Shown here: positions 21,271 through 29,761 of the stretch, piece after piece
Layout: the number at the start of each line of letters is the position of its first letter
How positions within the stretch are numbered: the first letter of the stretch is position 1
NCBI RefSeq assembly: GCF_002953935.1
Contig: NZ_CP026514.1
Coordinates: forward strand, 2,542,001-2,606,000
Source: Arthrobacter sp. PGP41
Lineage (GTDB): Bacteria; Actinomycetota; Actinomycetes; Actinomycetales; Micrococcaceae
DNA: 64,000 nt
Direction of reading: 5' to 3'
Made by a program: the position numbers and the translations under genes
The notes under the pieces: generated by a model
Database searches by the model: none
What the model was told of the DNA's origin: nothing
Seen by the model: only the letters and a program-made list of their open reading frames with translations

Positions 21271-21470
21271 CTTTTCGGCCATCCGGTGACGTCTTGATGG
21301 TCTGGCAGAATCCGCTGATCTTCAGGTCTTCCTACGTTCGTCACTAGTAGCTTGCATCCTGACTTTGCCGATGGCTGCGTCGAATGCATATCACTGAATC
21401 TTTGGTTTCTGCGTCCCGCTTCTTTCGAAGTGGGTAAGAACTATTGTTGTCCCGGCCACCGCTATGCGCA
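21271..21470. other. 200-bp non-coding stretch, lower GC, unexplained
   Basis: Between the valS terminator and the DsbA-gene terminator lies about 200 bp with visibly lower GC than its surroundings. I found no ORF with actinobacterial codon usage and no recognisable RNA. The 61-codon minus-strand frame ending at 21204 runs through the valS terminator hairpin and looks fortuitous. Confidence 0.5.
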
Positions 21471-21514
21471 AGAGCCCCCGCAGAACTACAACCGAGTAGT
21501 TCTGCGGGGGCTCT
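21471..21514. terminator. terminator of the DsbA-like gene
   Basis: A 19-bp inverted repeat (AGAGCCCCCGCAGAACTAC and its complement) with a 6-nt loop lies 36 nt beyond the DsbA-like stop. It can act on either strand. Confidence 0.8.
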
Positions 21515-21549
21515 TGCCGCTCCCTCCGGGGCTTCCGGAAGGGCCGTGC

Positions 21550-22164
21550 CTAGTTGAATTCGGGGCGTTCGGTCCTGCTCCGCTTCAGTTCGAAGAAGTG
21601 CGGGTAGGAAGCAATCACAGTGGTGGCGTCCCACAGCTTGCCGGCTTCCTCGCCCCGCGGGATCCGGGTGAGCACGGGACCGAAAAAAGCCGTCCCGTTG
21701 AAGGCCACCACGGGCGTTCCAACGTCCTGGCCCACCAGCGAGATGCCTTCCTCGTGGCTGGCCCGGAGCTGGCGGTCGTAGGCGTCCGTGGTCGCGGCGC
21801 CGGCCAGTGTTGCGGGAAGGCCGCACTCCGCAAGCGCTTTGCTGATCACAGTGTCGCGGTCCTTTTCGCCCTGTTCATGGATCAACGTGCCCATGGCGTC
21901 GTAGAGTGCCTTGACCGTGTCCTTGCCGTGTTCCTCCTGGGCAGCGATGATGACGCGGACTATGCCCCAGGCGTTATCCATGGATTCGCGGTAGGAAGGT
22001 TCAAGGTCGCGGCCTTCGTTGAGGACGGCCAGGCTCATGACGTGCCACTCTGTCGCAATGTCGCGGATGGCCTCCACTTCACCGATCCAACGCGAGGTGA
22101 TCCACGCGAACGGGCACAGCGGATCGAACCAGAAGTCGGCCTTGTTCTTAGCAGGCTCAGTCAT
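21550..22164 (-). CDS. DsbA-family protein resembling mycothiol-dependent nitroreductase
   Basis: The 204-residue product is strongly similar to what I remember of mycobacterial Rv2466c, a thioredoxin-fold mycothiol-dependent reductase. Shared landmarks are ADFWFDPLCP, WITSRW, EWHVMSLAVLNE, FFGPVLTRIPRGEEAGKLWDA and SYPHFFELKR. No signal peptide is present, so it is cytosolic. The active site here reads Cys17-Pro-Phe-Ala20 instead of CPWC, so the resolving cysteine is absent. A monothiol mechanism, perhaps through a mixed disulfide with mycothiol, is an inference. The ATG at 22164 follows AAGGAATTCCCC. It lies downstream of clpX on the same strand with an 83-nt gap. Confidence 0.9.
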   Translation of the reverse strand: MTEPAKNKADFWFDPLCPFAWITSRWIGEVEAIRDIATEWHVMSLAVLNEGRDLEPSYRESMDNAWGIVRVIIAAQEEHGKDTVKALYDAMGTLIHEQGEKDRDTVISKALAECGLPATLAGAATTDAYDRQLRASHEEGISLVGQDVGTPVVAFNGTAFFGPVLTRIPRGEEAGKLWDATTVIASYPHFFELKRSRTERPEFN

Positions 22165-22247
22165 GGGGAATTCCTTCGCTGGTTGCGGTGGCGCGGGGCA
22201 GCCACGGCGTTTACGGGGTACTGCTGGTAACCAGGCCCGGCCGGGAG

Positions 22248-23528
22248 TCAGGCAGACTTACGGCGCTTGGCGACGTGGGGAATGATGGTTGGCTCGACGC
22301 CCTTCAGCACAACGTCCTCGGTGATGACCACGCTGGCAACGTCTTCGCGGCTGGGGAGGTCGAACATCACGGGAAGCAGCACTTCCTCCATGATGGCCCG
22401 CAGTCCGCGGGCACCGGTGCCGCGTTCCAGGGCCTGCTCGGCGATCGCGTTGAGGGCGGTTTCATCGAAAACCAGCTCCACGCCGTCGATCTGGAACATT
22501 TTCTGGTACTGCTTCACCAGGGCGTTCTTAGGGGTGGACAGGATCTGGATCAGGGCGTCGCGGTCCAGGTTGGAGACGGTGGTGATCACCGGAAGACGGC
22601 CGATGAACTCGGGGATCAGGCCGAATTTCAGCAGGTCCTCGGGCATCACTTCACCGTAGGAATCCACCTTCTTGCTGGCATCATTGAGCGGCGCGCCAAA
22701 ACCGATGCCCTTCCGGCCGGACCTTGAGCCAATGATGTCCTCCAGGCCCGCAAAAGCACCTGCCACGATGAAGAGGACATTGGTGGTGTCGATCTGGATG
22801 AATTCCTGGTGCGGGTGCTTCCGGCCGCCCTGCGGCGGGACGGACGCCACCGTGCCTTCCAGGATTTTCAGGAGCGCCTGCTGGACGCCTTCGCCGGAAA
22901 CGTCGCGGGTGATGGAGGGGTTCTCGCTCTTGCGGGAAATTTTGTCGATCTCATCAATGTAGATGATGCCCTGCTCAGCCTTCTTGACGTCGTAGTCGGC
23001 GGCCTGGATGAGCTTGAGGAGGATGTTCTCCACGTCTTCGCCAACGTAGCCGGCCTCGGTCAGGGCCGTGGCATCGGCTACCGCAAAGGGCACGTTCAGG
23101 CGGCGGGCGAGGGTCTGGGCGAGGTAGGTCTTGCCACAGCCCGTGGGGCCGATCAGGAGGATGTTGGACTTGGCGATCTCGACGTCGTCGTGGTGGCCGC
23201 CGTCAGCGAGGCTCCCCGACTTGGGCGCATGGCCGGCCTGGATCCGCTTGTAATGGTTGTAGACAGCGACGGCGAGGGAACGCTTCGCGGGCTCCTGGCC
23301 GATGACGTATTCCTGCAGGAAATCGAAGATCTCACGGGGTTTGGGCAGTTCGAAGCTGCCCAGATCGGCGACTTCCGCCAGTTCCTCTTCGATAATCTCG
23401 TTGCAAAGCTCAATGCACTCATCGCAGATGTAGACACCGGGCCCGGCTATGAGCTTGCGCACCTGCTTCTGGCTCTTTCCGCAGAAAGAGCACTTCAGCA
23501 GATCCGTGCTCTCGCCAATCCGAGCCAT
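22248..23528 (-). CDS. clpX: ATP-dependent Clp protease ATPase subunit ClpX
   Basis: Hexameric AAA+ unfoldase that feeds substrates to ClpP1P2. The 426-residue product has the N-terminal zinc-binding domain (CSFC near residue 13 and CDEC near 35), Walker A GPTGCGKT, pore loop GYVGED, Walker [10 protein letters not shown], the GIGFGAP ClpP-docking loop, sensor 2 and a C-terminal AAA lid. The length is normal. ATG at 23528 after AAGGGG. A TAGAGT -10 candidate at 23624..23619 on the minus strand suggests its own promoter with a leader of about 85 nt. clpP2 is 175 nt upstream. Confidence 0.98.
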   Translation of the reverse strand: MARIGESTDLLKCSFCGKSQKQVRKLIAGPGVYICDECIELCNEIIEEELAEVADLGSFELPKPREIFDFLQEYVIGQEPAKRSLAVAVYNHYKRIQAGHAPKSGSLADGGHHDDVEIAKSNILLIGPTGCGKTYLAQTLARRLNVPFAVADATALTEAGYVGEDVENILLKLIQAADYDVKKAEQGIIYIDEIDKISRKSENPSITRDVSGEGVQQALLKILEGTVASVPPQGGRKHPHQEFIQIDTTNVLFIVAGAFAGLEDIIGSRSGRKGIGFGAPLNDASKKVDSYGEVMPEDLLKFGLIPEFIGRLPVITTVSNLDRDALIQILSTPKNALVKQYQKMFQIDGVELVFDETALNAIAEQALERGTGARGLRAIMEEVLLPVMFDLPSREDVASVVITEDVVLKGVEPTIIPHVAKRRKSA

Positions 23529-23703
23529 ATGTGAACCCCTTAGTATCTTGCTGCCTGGCAGCCTTGCACCGTTGCTGGAATCTCCACCAGCCTGCGTGGA
23601 CCGGTTGTGACAACATCCACTCTAGGTCACATTCGCGTCCGAGGGTGGAAGGAAAAGGCCGGTGGTGCCAAATGATTGGCGCCACCGGCGCTTTGCTTTC
23701 CCG

Positions 23704-24363
23704 CTACCTTGTGATTGCCTGCGGTTTGATCTTGCGTGAGTCCAGGACCTGGTCGATCAGGCCGTACGCCTGTGCTTCTTCGGCGGTCAGGATCTTGTCG
23801 CGCTCGATGTCGTTGTTGACCTGCTCCGAGGTCCGTCCCGAATGGTGGGCCAGGGTGTCCTCGAGCCAGGAGCGCATGCGCATGACTTCGGCTGCCTGGA
23901 TCTCCAGGTCTGAAGCCTGTCCGCCCTGGCCGCCGGACAGTGCCGGCTGGTGGATCAGGACCCGGGCATTGGGCAGGGCAAGGCGCTTGCCGGGAGTACC
24001 CGCCGCCAGCAGGACCGCCGCGGCGCTTGCAGCCTGGCCCAGGCACACCGTCTGGATCTCCGGACGGATGTACTGCATGGTGTCGTAGATCGCCGTCATG
24101 GCCGTGAACGAACCGCCGGGCGAGTTGATGTACAGGGTGATGTCGCGGTCCGGGTCGGTGGATTCAAGGACCAGCAGCTGTGCCATGACGTCATCGGCAG
24201 AGGCGTCATCCACCTGGACGCCGAGGAAGATGATGCGGTCCTCGAAGAGCTTGGTGTAGGGGTCCTGGCGCTTGAAGCCGTACGGCGTGCGCTCTTCGAA
24301 CTGGGGCAGGACGTAGCGGCTGGTCGGGAGGTTACCGGCAGTCGATCCGAAGTTGTAGGTCAT
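23704..24363 (-). CDS. clpP2: ATP-dependent Clp protease proteolytic subunit ClpP2
   Basis: Serine protease subunit; in actinobacteria ClpP1 and ClpP2 rings assemble into the active tetradecamer. The 219-residue product has the nucleophile in [12 protein letters not shown], His in RVLIHQPAL and an Asp later in NNDIERD. The first 20 residues are a likely propeptide. The ATG at 24363 follows AGGAGC. The clpP1 stop is 36 nt upstream, so the pair is bicistronic. The name follows the mycobacterial convention (downstream gene of the pair is clpP2). Confidence 0.96.
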   Translation of the reverse strand: MTYNFGSTAGNLPTSRYVLPQFEERTPYGFKRQDPYTKLFEDRIIFLGVQVDDASADDVMAQLLVLESTDPDRDITLYINSPGGSFTAMTAIYDTMQYIRPEIQTVCLGQAASAAAVLLAAGTPGKRLALPNARVLIHQPALSGGQGGQASDLEIQAAEVMRMRSWLEDTLAHHSGRTSEQVNNDIERDKILTAEEAQAYGLIDQVLDSRKIKPQAITR

Positions 24364-24399
24364 TTTTGGTGCTCCTGATCTAGTGTTCTAAATGCCGGG

Positions 24400-25050
24400 T
24401 TACTTCTCGGATGCCGGTTCGCCGGACGAACCATTTGCGGTTCCGCCACCGCCGGAAACGGAACCGGCGTGGGCCGCAATCTTGTCGAAGAAGCCGTATT
24501 CCAAGGCCTCGGTGGCTGTGAACCACTTGTCACGGTCGTTGTCCTTGAGGATGGTTTCAACGGTCTGCCCGGTCTGCTCGGCAGTCAGCTCGGCCATGAC
24601 CTTCTTCATGTGCAGGATGAGCTCGGCCTGGATCTTGATGTCCGAAGCCGTGCCGCCGATGCCGCCCGACGGCTGGTGCATCAGGACGCGGGCGTTCGGA
24701 GTGGCGTACCGCTTGCCCTTGGTGCCGGAGGACAACAGGAACTGTCCCATCGAGGCGGCCAGGCCGGTGGCTACCGTGACGACGTCGTTGGGGATGAACT
24801 GCATGGTGTCGTAGATGGCCATGCCTGCCGTCACCGAGCCGCCCGGGGAGTTGATGTAGAGGTAGATGTCCTTGTCCGGGTTCTCGGCGGACAGGAGCAG
24901 CAGCTGCGAGCAGATGGCATTGGCGTTGTCGTCACGCACCTCTGAGCCCAGCCAGATGATCCGCTCTTTCAGGAGCCGGTTGTAGATGTAGTTGTCCTGG
25001 GCTGCGGGATCGACAGTCGCCATCCGGGGGGACTCAGGGTGCTGTGACAT
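24400..25050 (-). CDS. clpP1: ATP-dependent Clp protease proteolytic subunit ClpP1
   Basis: The 216-residue partner of ClpP2. It has the active Ser in [14 protein letters not shown], His in [10 protein letters not shown], and an Asp in DNDRD. The C-terminal tail is Gly/Ser rich ([14 protein letters not shown]), longer than in E. coli ClpP. The ATG at 25050 follows GAGGTAA. A TAGTGT -10 candidate at 25108..25103 on the minus strand would give a leader of about 45 nt. It heads the clpP1-clpP2 operon, and trigger factor lies 205 nt upstream behind its own terminator. Confidence 0.97.
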   Translation of the reverse strand: MSQHPESPRMATVDPAAQDNYIYNRLLKERIIWLGSEVRDDNANAICSQLLLLSAENPDKDIYLYINSPGGSVTAGMAIYDTMQFIPNDVVTVATGLAASMGQFLLSSGTKGKRYATPNARVLMHQPSGGIGGTASDIKIQAELILHMKKVMAELTAEQTGQTVETILKDNDRDKWFTATEALEYGFFDKIAAHAGSVSGGGGTANGSSGEPASEK

Positions 25051-25202
25051 GTGTACTTACCTCTCGCTGGTGACGGTGACATCACTGAAAATCACTACTT
25101 GGACACTAACCGGTTTCAGGGCTGTTTTGTTCGCGCATCCACGGCTGTTCGCTGACGGCGCACGATCGGCGGGGCCTGTTCGGAGCATCAGGATCCAAGG
25201 CA

Positions 25203-25236
25203 AACGGCCCCCGGATCCAATGATCCGGGGGCCGTT
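25203..25236 (-). terminator. tig terminator
   Basis: AACGGCCCCCGGAT pairs perfectly with ATCCGGGGGCCGTT around a 6-nt loop, 20 nt after the tig stop. Confidence 0.8.
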
Positions 25237-25255
25237 CACACAGTGGCTCTCAGGC

Positions 25256-26641
25256 CTAGGCCTTGGCCTCTGCCTTGTCTTCCTCAGCGGCTGCCTCTAC
25301 GGCCTCAGCCTCCGCCTCGGCAGCTTCGGCTGCGGGAGCTTCCTCTTCGCCGCCGGGACGGACGAAGTCGCTCAGGTCCACGGCCTTGCCCTCGGTGTCG
25401 GTGACCTCAGCCTGGCCCAGCACGACGGCCAGGGCCTTGCGGCGGCGGACCTCGGAAACCATCATGGGAACCTGGCCGCTCTGGTCGATGATCTGGGCGA
25501 ACTGGTTCGGGTCCATGCCGTACTGGCTGGCGGTGGTGACGATGTAGTCGATCAGCTCGTTCTGGCTGACATTGACTTCTTCCTTCTCGGCAATGGCGTC
25601 GAGGATGATTTCGTTCTGGAAGGCGCGGGCCGTGTTGGCGCGGACCTCTTCGCGGTGCTCCTCGGTGTCGTGCTCGCCTTCACCGTGTCCGCTGCCCTCC
25701 TTGAAGTGGGCTTCGAGCTGCTCTTCAACGACGGAGTCCGGAACGGGGACCTCAACGAGCTCAACGAGCTTGTCCAGGACCTTGTCGCGGGCCTCGACGC
25801 CCTGCTCCACAACCTTGGAGTCCGCGGCCTGCTTGGCCAGGTCTTCGCGCAGTTCGGCGAGGGTGTCGAACTCGGAAGCGAGCTGGGCGAAGTCGTCGTT
25901 TGCCTCGGGGAGTTCGCGCTCCTTGACGGCTTTGACGACGACCTTGACCTGGGCGGCTTCGCCGGCGTGGTCGCCGCCCACCAGGGTGGTGTCGAAGATG
26001 GCATCCTCATCGGCGCTGAGCCCGGTGACGGCTTCGTCGAGCCCGTCGAGCATGGTGCCGGCACCCACCTGGTAGGACAGGCCGGAAGCGGAATCAACCT
26101 CTTCGCCGTCGATGCTGGCAGTGATGTCGATGGTGAGGAAATCGCCGTCCGCGGCGGGGCGGTCCACGGACTTGAGCGTGCCGAAGCGGCCGCGCAGTTC
26201 GTCGAGGGCCTTGTCCACGTCCTCGTCGGAGGAGGTGGCCGCCGCAACCTCAACCTTGATTCCGGCGTAGTCCGGGAGTTCGATTTCGGGGCGGACGTCC
26301 ACCTCGGCAGCGAACTTCAGTCCGCCGTCCGTTGCGGTGGGGTCCGGGACCTCGGTGATCTCAACCTCGGGGCGGCTCAGGGGGCGGATGCCGGATTCCT
26401 GCACAGCGGCCTGGTACCAGCCGTTGAGGCCTTCGTTGATGGCGGTCTCCAGGACGTAGCCGCGGCCGACGCGCTGGTCGATGAGCTTGGCGGGGACTTT
26501 GCCCTTACGGAAGCCCGGGACCTGGATCTGCGAAGCAACGGTCTTGTAGGCCGAGTCGATGCTGGGCTTCAATTCCTCAAAGGGGACCTCAACATTGAGC
26601 TTGACCCGCGTAGGGGTGAGGTTCTCGACAGCGCTCTTCAC
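25256..26641 (-). CDS. tig: trigger factor
   Basis: Ribosome-bound chaperone with peptidyl-prolyl isomerase activity. The 461-residue product has the N-terminal ribosome-docking motif GFRKGKVP near residue 44, an FKBP-type domain (about 155-240, starting [10 protein letters not shown]) and an alpha-helical C-terminal domain. It ends in a highly acidic Ala/Glu tail (about 430-461). The start is a GTG at 26641 preceded by AGGAG at about 10 nt. It is separately transcribed from clpP1P2 but adjacent, a conserved bacterial arrangement linking folding with proteolysis. Confidence 0.97.
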   Translation of the reverse strand: MKSAVENLTPTRVKLNVEVPFEELKPSIDSAYKTVASQIQVPGFRKGKVPAKLIDQRVGRGYVLETAINEGLNGWYQAAVQESGIRPLSRPEVEITEVPDPTATDGGLKFAAEVDVRPEIELPDYAGIKVEVAAATSSDEDVDKALDELRGRFGTLKSVDRPAADGDFLTIDITASIDGEEVDSASGLSYQVGAGTMLDGLDEAVTGLSADEDAIFDTTLVGGDHAGEAAQVKVVVKAVKERELPEANDDFAQLASEFDTLAELREDLAKQAADSKVVEQGVEARDKVLDKLVELVEVPVPDSVVEEQLEAHFKEGSGHGEGEHDTEEHREEVRANTARAFQNEIILDAIAEKEEVNVSQNELIDYIVTTASQYGMDPNQFAQIIDQSGQVPMMVSEVRRRKALAVVLGQAEVTDTEGKAVDLSDFVRPGGEEEAPAAEAAEAEAEAVEAAAEEDKAEAKA

Positions 26642-26722
26642 GGTCTAAGTACTCCTGGGATTGTGGGATGGGTTTCTGCAAACGCAATGTTTTGTCCAGG
26701 CCGAGTGGTCCGGGCCGCAGAG

Positions 26723-26797
26723 TCGGGGTGACAGGATTTGAACCTGCGACTTCCTGCTCCCAAAGCAGGCGCTCTAGCCAAGCTGAGCTACACCCCG
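26723..26797 (-). tRNA. tRNA-Pro(UGG)
   Basis: The minus strand folds as a 75-nt tRNA: acceptor CGGGGTG/CACCCCG, D-arm GCTC...GAGC, anticodon stem CCTGC/GCAGG with loop TTTGGGA (anticodon TGG), T-arm GCAGG-TTCAAAT-CCTGT, discriminator A. CCA is not encoded. Confidence 0.97.
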
Positions 26798-26843
26798 TTA
26801 GTGCACAGGCAAGTCTACGGTGATCCGCGCCCTGTTTGCACAT

Positions 26844-26873
26844 TTGACACGTAGCCCATGGATTAGGTTTAGT
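26844..26873 (+). promoter_or_regulatory. candidate promoter for tRNA-Gly
   Basis: TTGACA at 26844-26849 and TTTAGT at 26868-26873 are 18 nt apart, about 65 nt upstream of the tRNA. The -35 is perfect and the -10 is weak. Confidence 0.4.
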
Positions 26874-26938
26874 TGTATCCGGCTTGAACAGCCAGCCCGG
26901 AGTTGCAGTCCTGCTAATATTGCAGATGCAGTTCTTCC

Positions 26939-27012
26939 GGGGACGTAGCTTAATGGTAAAGCCTCAGTCTTCCAAACTGATTACGCGGGTTCGATTCCCG
27001 TCGTCCCCTCCA
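26939..27012 (+). tRNA. tRNA-Gly(UCC)
   Basis: Acceptor GGGGACG/CGTCCCC, anticodon stem TCAGT/ACTGA with loop CTTCCAA (anticodon TCC), T-arm GCGGG-TTCGATT-CCCGT. Discriminator T and an encoded CCA at 27010-27012. Confidence 0.97.
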
Positions 27013-27017
27013 TAAAC

Positions 27018-27043
27018 AAAGGCCCCTCGTCAGAGGGGCCTTT
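27018..27043. terminator. terminator after tRNA-Gly
   Basis: AAAGGCCCCT pairs with AGGGGCCTTT, followed by a T-rich run. It lies between the tRNA and the convergent glycosylase gene (stop at 27064), so it may serve both. Confidence 0.85.
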
Positions 27044-27063
27044 GTTGTTCTGTGCCCGTTGTC

Positions 27064-28011
27064 CTAGGACTGCTGGCAGTACGGGCACCAGTAGAGTTTT
27101 CGGCCCGCCATCTCGGCAAGCAGCACCGTGGTGCCGCAGACCCGGCACGGCATCCCGTCCCGCTTGTAGACGTAATGGGCGTTGTCGCGTGCGGGGAAAG
27201 TCCCGCTTTTCACAGCGGCCGCGGCTGGTTTACCGCTGCCGGACCAGTACCTGGGCGTCGTGGTGATGATGCGGCCGTCGGCAACGCCGTCGTTCATGAC
27301 GGTCACGACGTCGCGCCACAGCCTGCGTGCCTCGGCGTCGGGCAGTGCGGTTCCCGGCAGCCAGGGATCGATACGCCGGCGGAAAAGGACCTCGGCGCGG
27401 TAGACGTTGCCAACCCCGGCGATGATCTTTTGGTCCATCAGGAGCGCAGCAACCGGGGTTTTCCGGCCCTGTACATTGGCCGCAAACCGTCCGGCGTCGC
27501 CCCGCAGGTTCCGCAGCGGGTCCGGCCCCAGCCGGGCGAGGACGGCGTCAGCCTCGGCCGCGGTAATTGCCTCGCAGGTGGTGGCACCCCTTAGGTCAGC
27601 CCATCCGTTGCTGCTGGCCAGCCTGACCCGCACGGCGCCCACGGGGTCCGGCGGACCGGCATAGGCGCTGTCCCCGTTGTTACCGCCGCCGTCGCCGTCG
27701 TTCGCGTCCGGGAACGTCTCCCGCTCCCCCACCCGGCGCGGGGCACCGATGCTGGAGGAGCCGGCGAACGTGCTGTCGCCGCCGAAACTCCAGGCGCCGT
27801 ACAGGCCCAGGTGCACATGCAGCACCAGGGTGTTGTCAAAGTGCAGGAACAGGTGCTTGCCGTGCGCCTCGGCCGCGAGCAGGGTGTGCCCGTCCAGGAG
27901 CGCGGCGCCTCCGCTGAACCGGCCCTGCGGGCTGGACACAGTGAGCCGCTGGCCGCCGAATACGTCCCCGAACTGCCGCGCCAGGCGGCGGACGGAATGC
28001 CCTTCGGGCAC
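27064..28011 (-). CDS. nei: Fpg/Nei family DNA glycosylase/AP lyase
   Basis: Base-excision repair enzyme for oxidised pyrimidines or purines. The 315-residue product starts (M)PEGHSVRR, giving the catalytic Pro and Glu of the family. It has the H2TH segment DQKIIAGVGNVYRAE and a C-terminal zinc finger with CRVCG and CPYC. It corresponds best to the actinobacterial Nei1 group (Rv2464c-like), which also sits beside rpiB. A Gly/Asn/Asp-rich insertion of about 25 residues near residue 95-120 is unusual. The GTG at 28011 shares its first base with the rpiB TAG stop (TAGTG), so translation is coupled. Confidence 0.93.
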   Translation of the reverse strand: MPEGHSVRRLARQFGDVFGGQRLTVSSPQGRFSGGAALLDGHTLLAAEAHGKHLFLHFDNTLVLHVHLGLYGAWSFGGDSTFAGSSSIGAPRRVGERETFPDANDGDGGGNNGDSAYAGPPDPVGAVRVRLASSNGWADLRGATTCEAITAAEADAVLARLGPDPLRNLRGDAGRFAANVQGRKTPVAALLMDQKIIAGVGNVYRAEVLFRRRIDPWLPGTALPDAEARRLWRDVVTVMNDGVADGRIITTTPRYWSGSGKPAAAAVKSGTFPARDNAHYVYKRDGMPCRVCGTTVLLAEMAGRKLYWCPYCQQS

Positions 28012-28505
28012 TACTCGATGACCTCGCCGGTTGCTTCGTAGGCGGCGATCTTGCCGATGCGGCGGACGTGGCGCTCGTCATTGCTGAAGGGCTCGGTCAG
28101 GAAGGCCTCGACCAGCCGGGTCGCTTCCTCCACCGTGTGCTGGCGGCCGCCGACAGCAACAACATTGGCGTCATTGTGCTCGCGGGCGAGTGTGGCGGTC
28201 GAGTGGTTCCAGGCAAGGGCGGCCCTGACGCCCTTGACCTTGTTGGCGGCGATCTGCTCCCCGTTGCCTGAGCCGCCCAGCACGATGCCCAGGGCGTGGA
28301 TGCCTGCCTGCTGGTCGGCAACCACGGCAAGGGCGGCATTGATGCAGAAAGAAGGGTAATCGTCCTGGGCGTCGTAGGTCTTGGGACCGTGGTCCACCAC
28401 CTCGTAGCCCTTGGCTGTCAGGTGGGACACCAGGTGGGCGCTCAGTTCCATGCCCGCATGGTCGGTGGCGATGTGGACCCGCGGGAAGGCAGGGGATGAT
28501 GTCAC
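28011..28505 (-). CDS. rpiB: ribose-5-phosphate isomerase B
   Basis: Interconverts ribose-5-phosphate and ribulose-5-phosphate in the pentose phosphate pathway. The 164-residue RpiB/LacA-family protein has IATDHAGMEL, GGSGNGEQIAAN (the active-site anion loop) and HNDANVV. The start is a GTG at 28505 without an evident RBS; upstream DNA offers no clear alternative. It is followed by the glycosylase with a 1-nt overlap, as in mycobacteria. It also supports pentose use together with xylAB elsewhere in the window. Confidence 0.95.
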   Translation of the reverse strand: MTSSPAFPRVHIATDHAGMELSAHLVSHLTAKGYEVVDHGPKTYDAQDDYPSFCINAALAVVADQQAGIHALGIVLGGSGNGEQIAANKVKGVRAALAWNHSTATLAREHNDANVVAVGGRQHTVEEATRLVEAFLTEPFSNDERHVRRIGKIAAYEATGEVIE

Positions 28506-28586
28506 GAGCAGAATCCGTTCGGTTGAGGGCGCCGGCAGCCGGCCGGGACGGCGCAGGCCAGGGTCAGGACAACAGGGTCAAGAATA

Positions 28587-29606
28587 CTAGGACTCCGGCT
28601 GGCCGGGCGTCGGCGCGGCCCCGCCGCCGGGCCGGGCCCTTTCAGCAACCCGCGTCAGTACCTCGGCCAGCCTCGCCGCCGAGGCAGGACTGCCCCCGCT
28701 CACCGCGAGGCGCTGGCCGTCGGTTTTGCTGACGACGACGGCGGGACCGCTGCTGACGAGCATGGCGGCAGTACCGCCGTGGTGCCGGTAGCCCCACCCG
28801 CCATAGTCTGCGGCCTTCACCTCGGCGGCGGTGGCCACTGAGATGGCTCCGGCCGGGACGTTCATGACCGGCACGATGCCGGCCAGCAGGACTTTGAGGC
28901 CGCGGCGGTCGGCTTTGATGCGCGCGAACAGGAACGCCGCGCCCACCACCGCGAGGAGCACGAGGAGCGCACCGAGCCAAGGCACTGCAACGGCGATGAG
29001 GGCAGCCGGAAACAGCGATGCGATGGCGATCATGACGAACACCGAACTGCGGGCATGGACCCAGAGCCGGATGTCGTCCCGCGTCAGGTCGGGGTCCGCC
29101 TCCCTCGCGATGGCCAGCTGGAGGGCCCGGTCGTCATCCGGTGACCACTGCTGGTCAGCTTTGAAGGCAAAGGCCACGATCACGCCGAGCGACAGGGCCG
29201 CCCCGCTTCCGAGTGCCAGGACGGTCATGTCCACATGGGATTCACGGGCGTCCGCAAGCCCTGCCTGTCCCACAATCCCGGCAGCGAGGGCGCTGGTGAC
29301 GAAGAGCGTGAAGAACAGCCCGGCGCCCATCATGATCCGGCGCATCAGCACGGGCCTGTTGATGGGCACGGCCTGGAAGAGGACCAGCCAGCCGCCGGCC
29401 AGGATCATCAAGGCTCCTGCCGTGACGTAGGCGCCGAAGGGCGCGAAGGAGGCCCCGCCGTCGTCCGTCCATCGGATGGCGAGCGGCTCCGGAAGGTCCG
29501 GCCGGAGCAGGAAGGCGCACACCACGAAGGCCGCCGCCACCAGCACCGGGAACCCCACCACAAACCGAAGGGCTTTCGTGTCCACCGACTCCATGAACTT
29601 TCCCAT
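28587..29606 (-). CDS. multi-pass membrane protein with DUF1648-like N-terminus
   Basis: The function is unknown. The 339-residue product has about seven hydrophobic segments: three or four in the first half, including LPEPLAIRWTDDGGA between the first two, which recalls DUF1648 proteins. A hydrophilic segment of about 50 residues follows, then two more helices and a C-terminal domain of about 120 residues that is probably cytoplasmic or external. The ATG at 29606 lies 6 nt after TAGCGT (29618..29613), so the transcript is probably leaderless. The second Met (29594) is an alternative. It lies between rpiB and the divergent pepN. Confidence 0.75.
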   Translation of the reverse strand: MGKFMESVDTKALRFVVGFPVLVAAAFVVCAFLLRPDLPEPLAIRWTDDGGASFAPFGAYVTAGALMILAGGWLVLFQAVPINRPVLMRRIMMGAGLFFTLFVTSALAAGIVGQAGLADARESHVDMTVLALGSGAALSLGVIVAFAFKADQQWSPDDDRALQLAIAREADPDLTRDDIRLWVHARSSVFVMIAIASLFPAALIAVAVPWLGALLVLLAVVGAAFLFARIKADRRGLKVLLAGIVPVMNVPAGAISVATAAEVKAADYGGWGYRHHGGTAAMLVSSGPAVVVSKTDGQRLAVSGGSPASAARLAEVLTRVAERARPGGGAAPTPGQPES

Positions 29607-29761
29607 GATTTAACGCTACTCCCACCGCCCGCCGGCGGCTTCCCGCCTCCCGCAGCGGCACCTGCGTGCCGGGCTACTGGCCAAGGCCGGGGGATGCAAG
29701 AATGATCAATGCCGCCGCTGGGCACGCCAGCAGGCGGCGCAACCTTTCTGGAGGCCCCACT

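Noticed and set aside
21204..21389. 61-codon minus-strand ORF after valS
   Set aside because: Includes the valS terminator hairpin, lacks an RBS, and has no actinobacterial codon bias.
24992..26731. 579-codon plus-strand frame opposite tig and clpP1
   Set aside because: It runs through a terminator hairpin and opposite two well-supported genes, and its Leu/Val/Gly-rich product is a shadow.
26589..26843. 84-codon minus-strand ORF overlapping tRNA-Pro
   Set aside because: It is the tRNA read as protein; the cloverleaf and anticodon loop are unambiguous.
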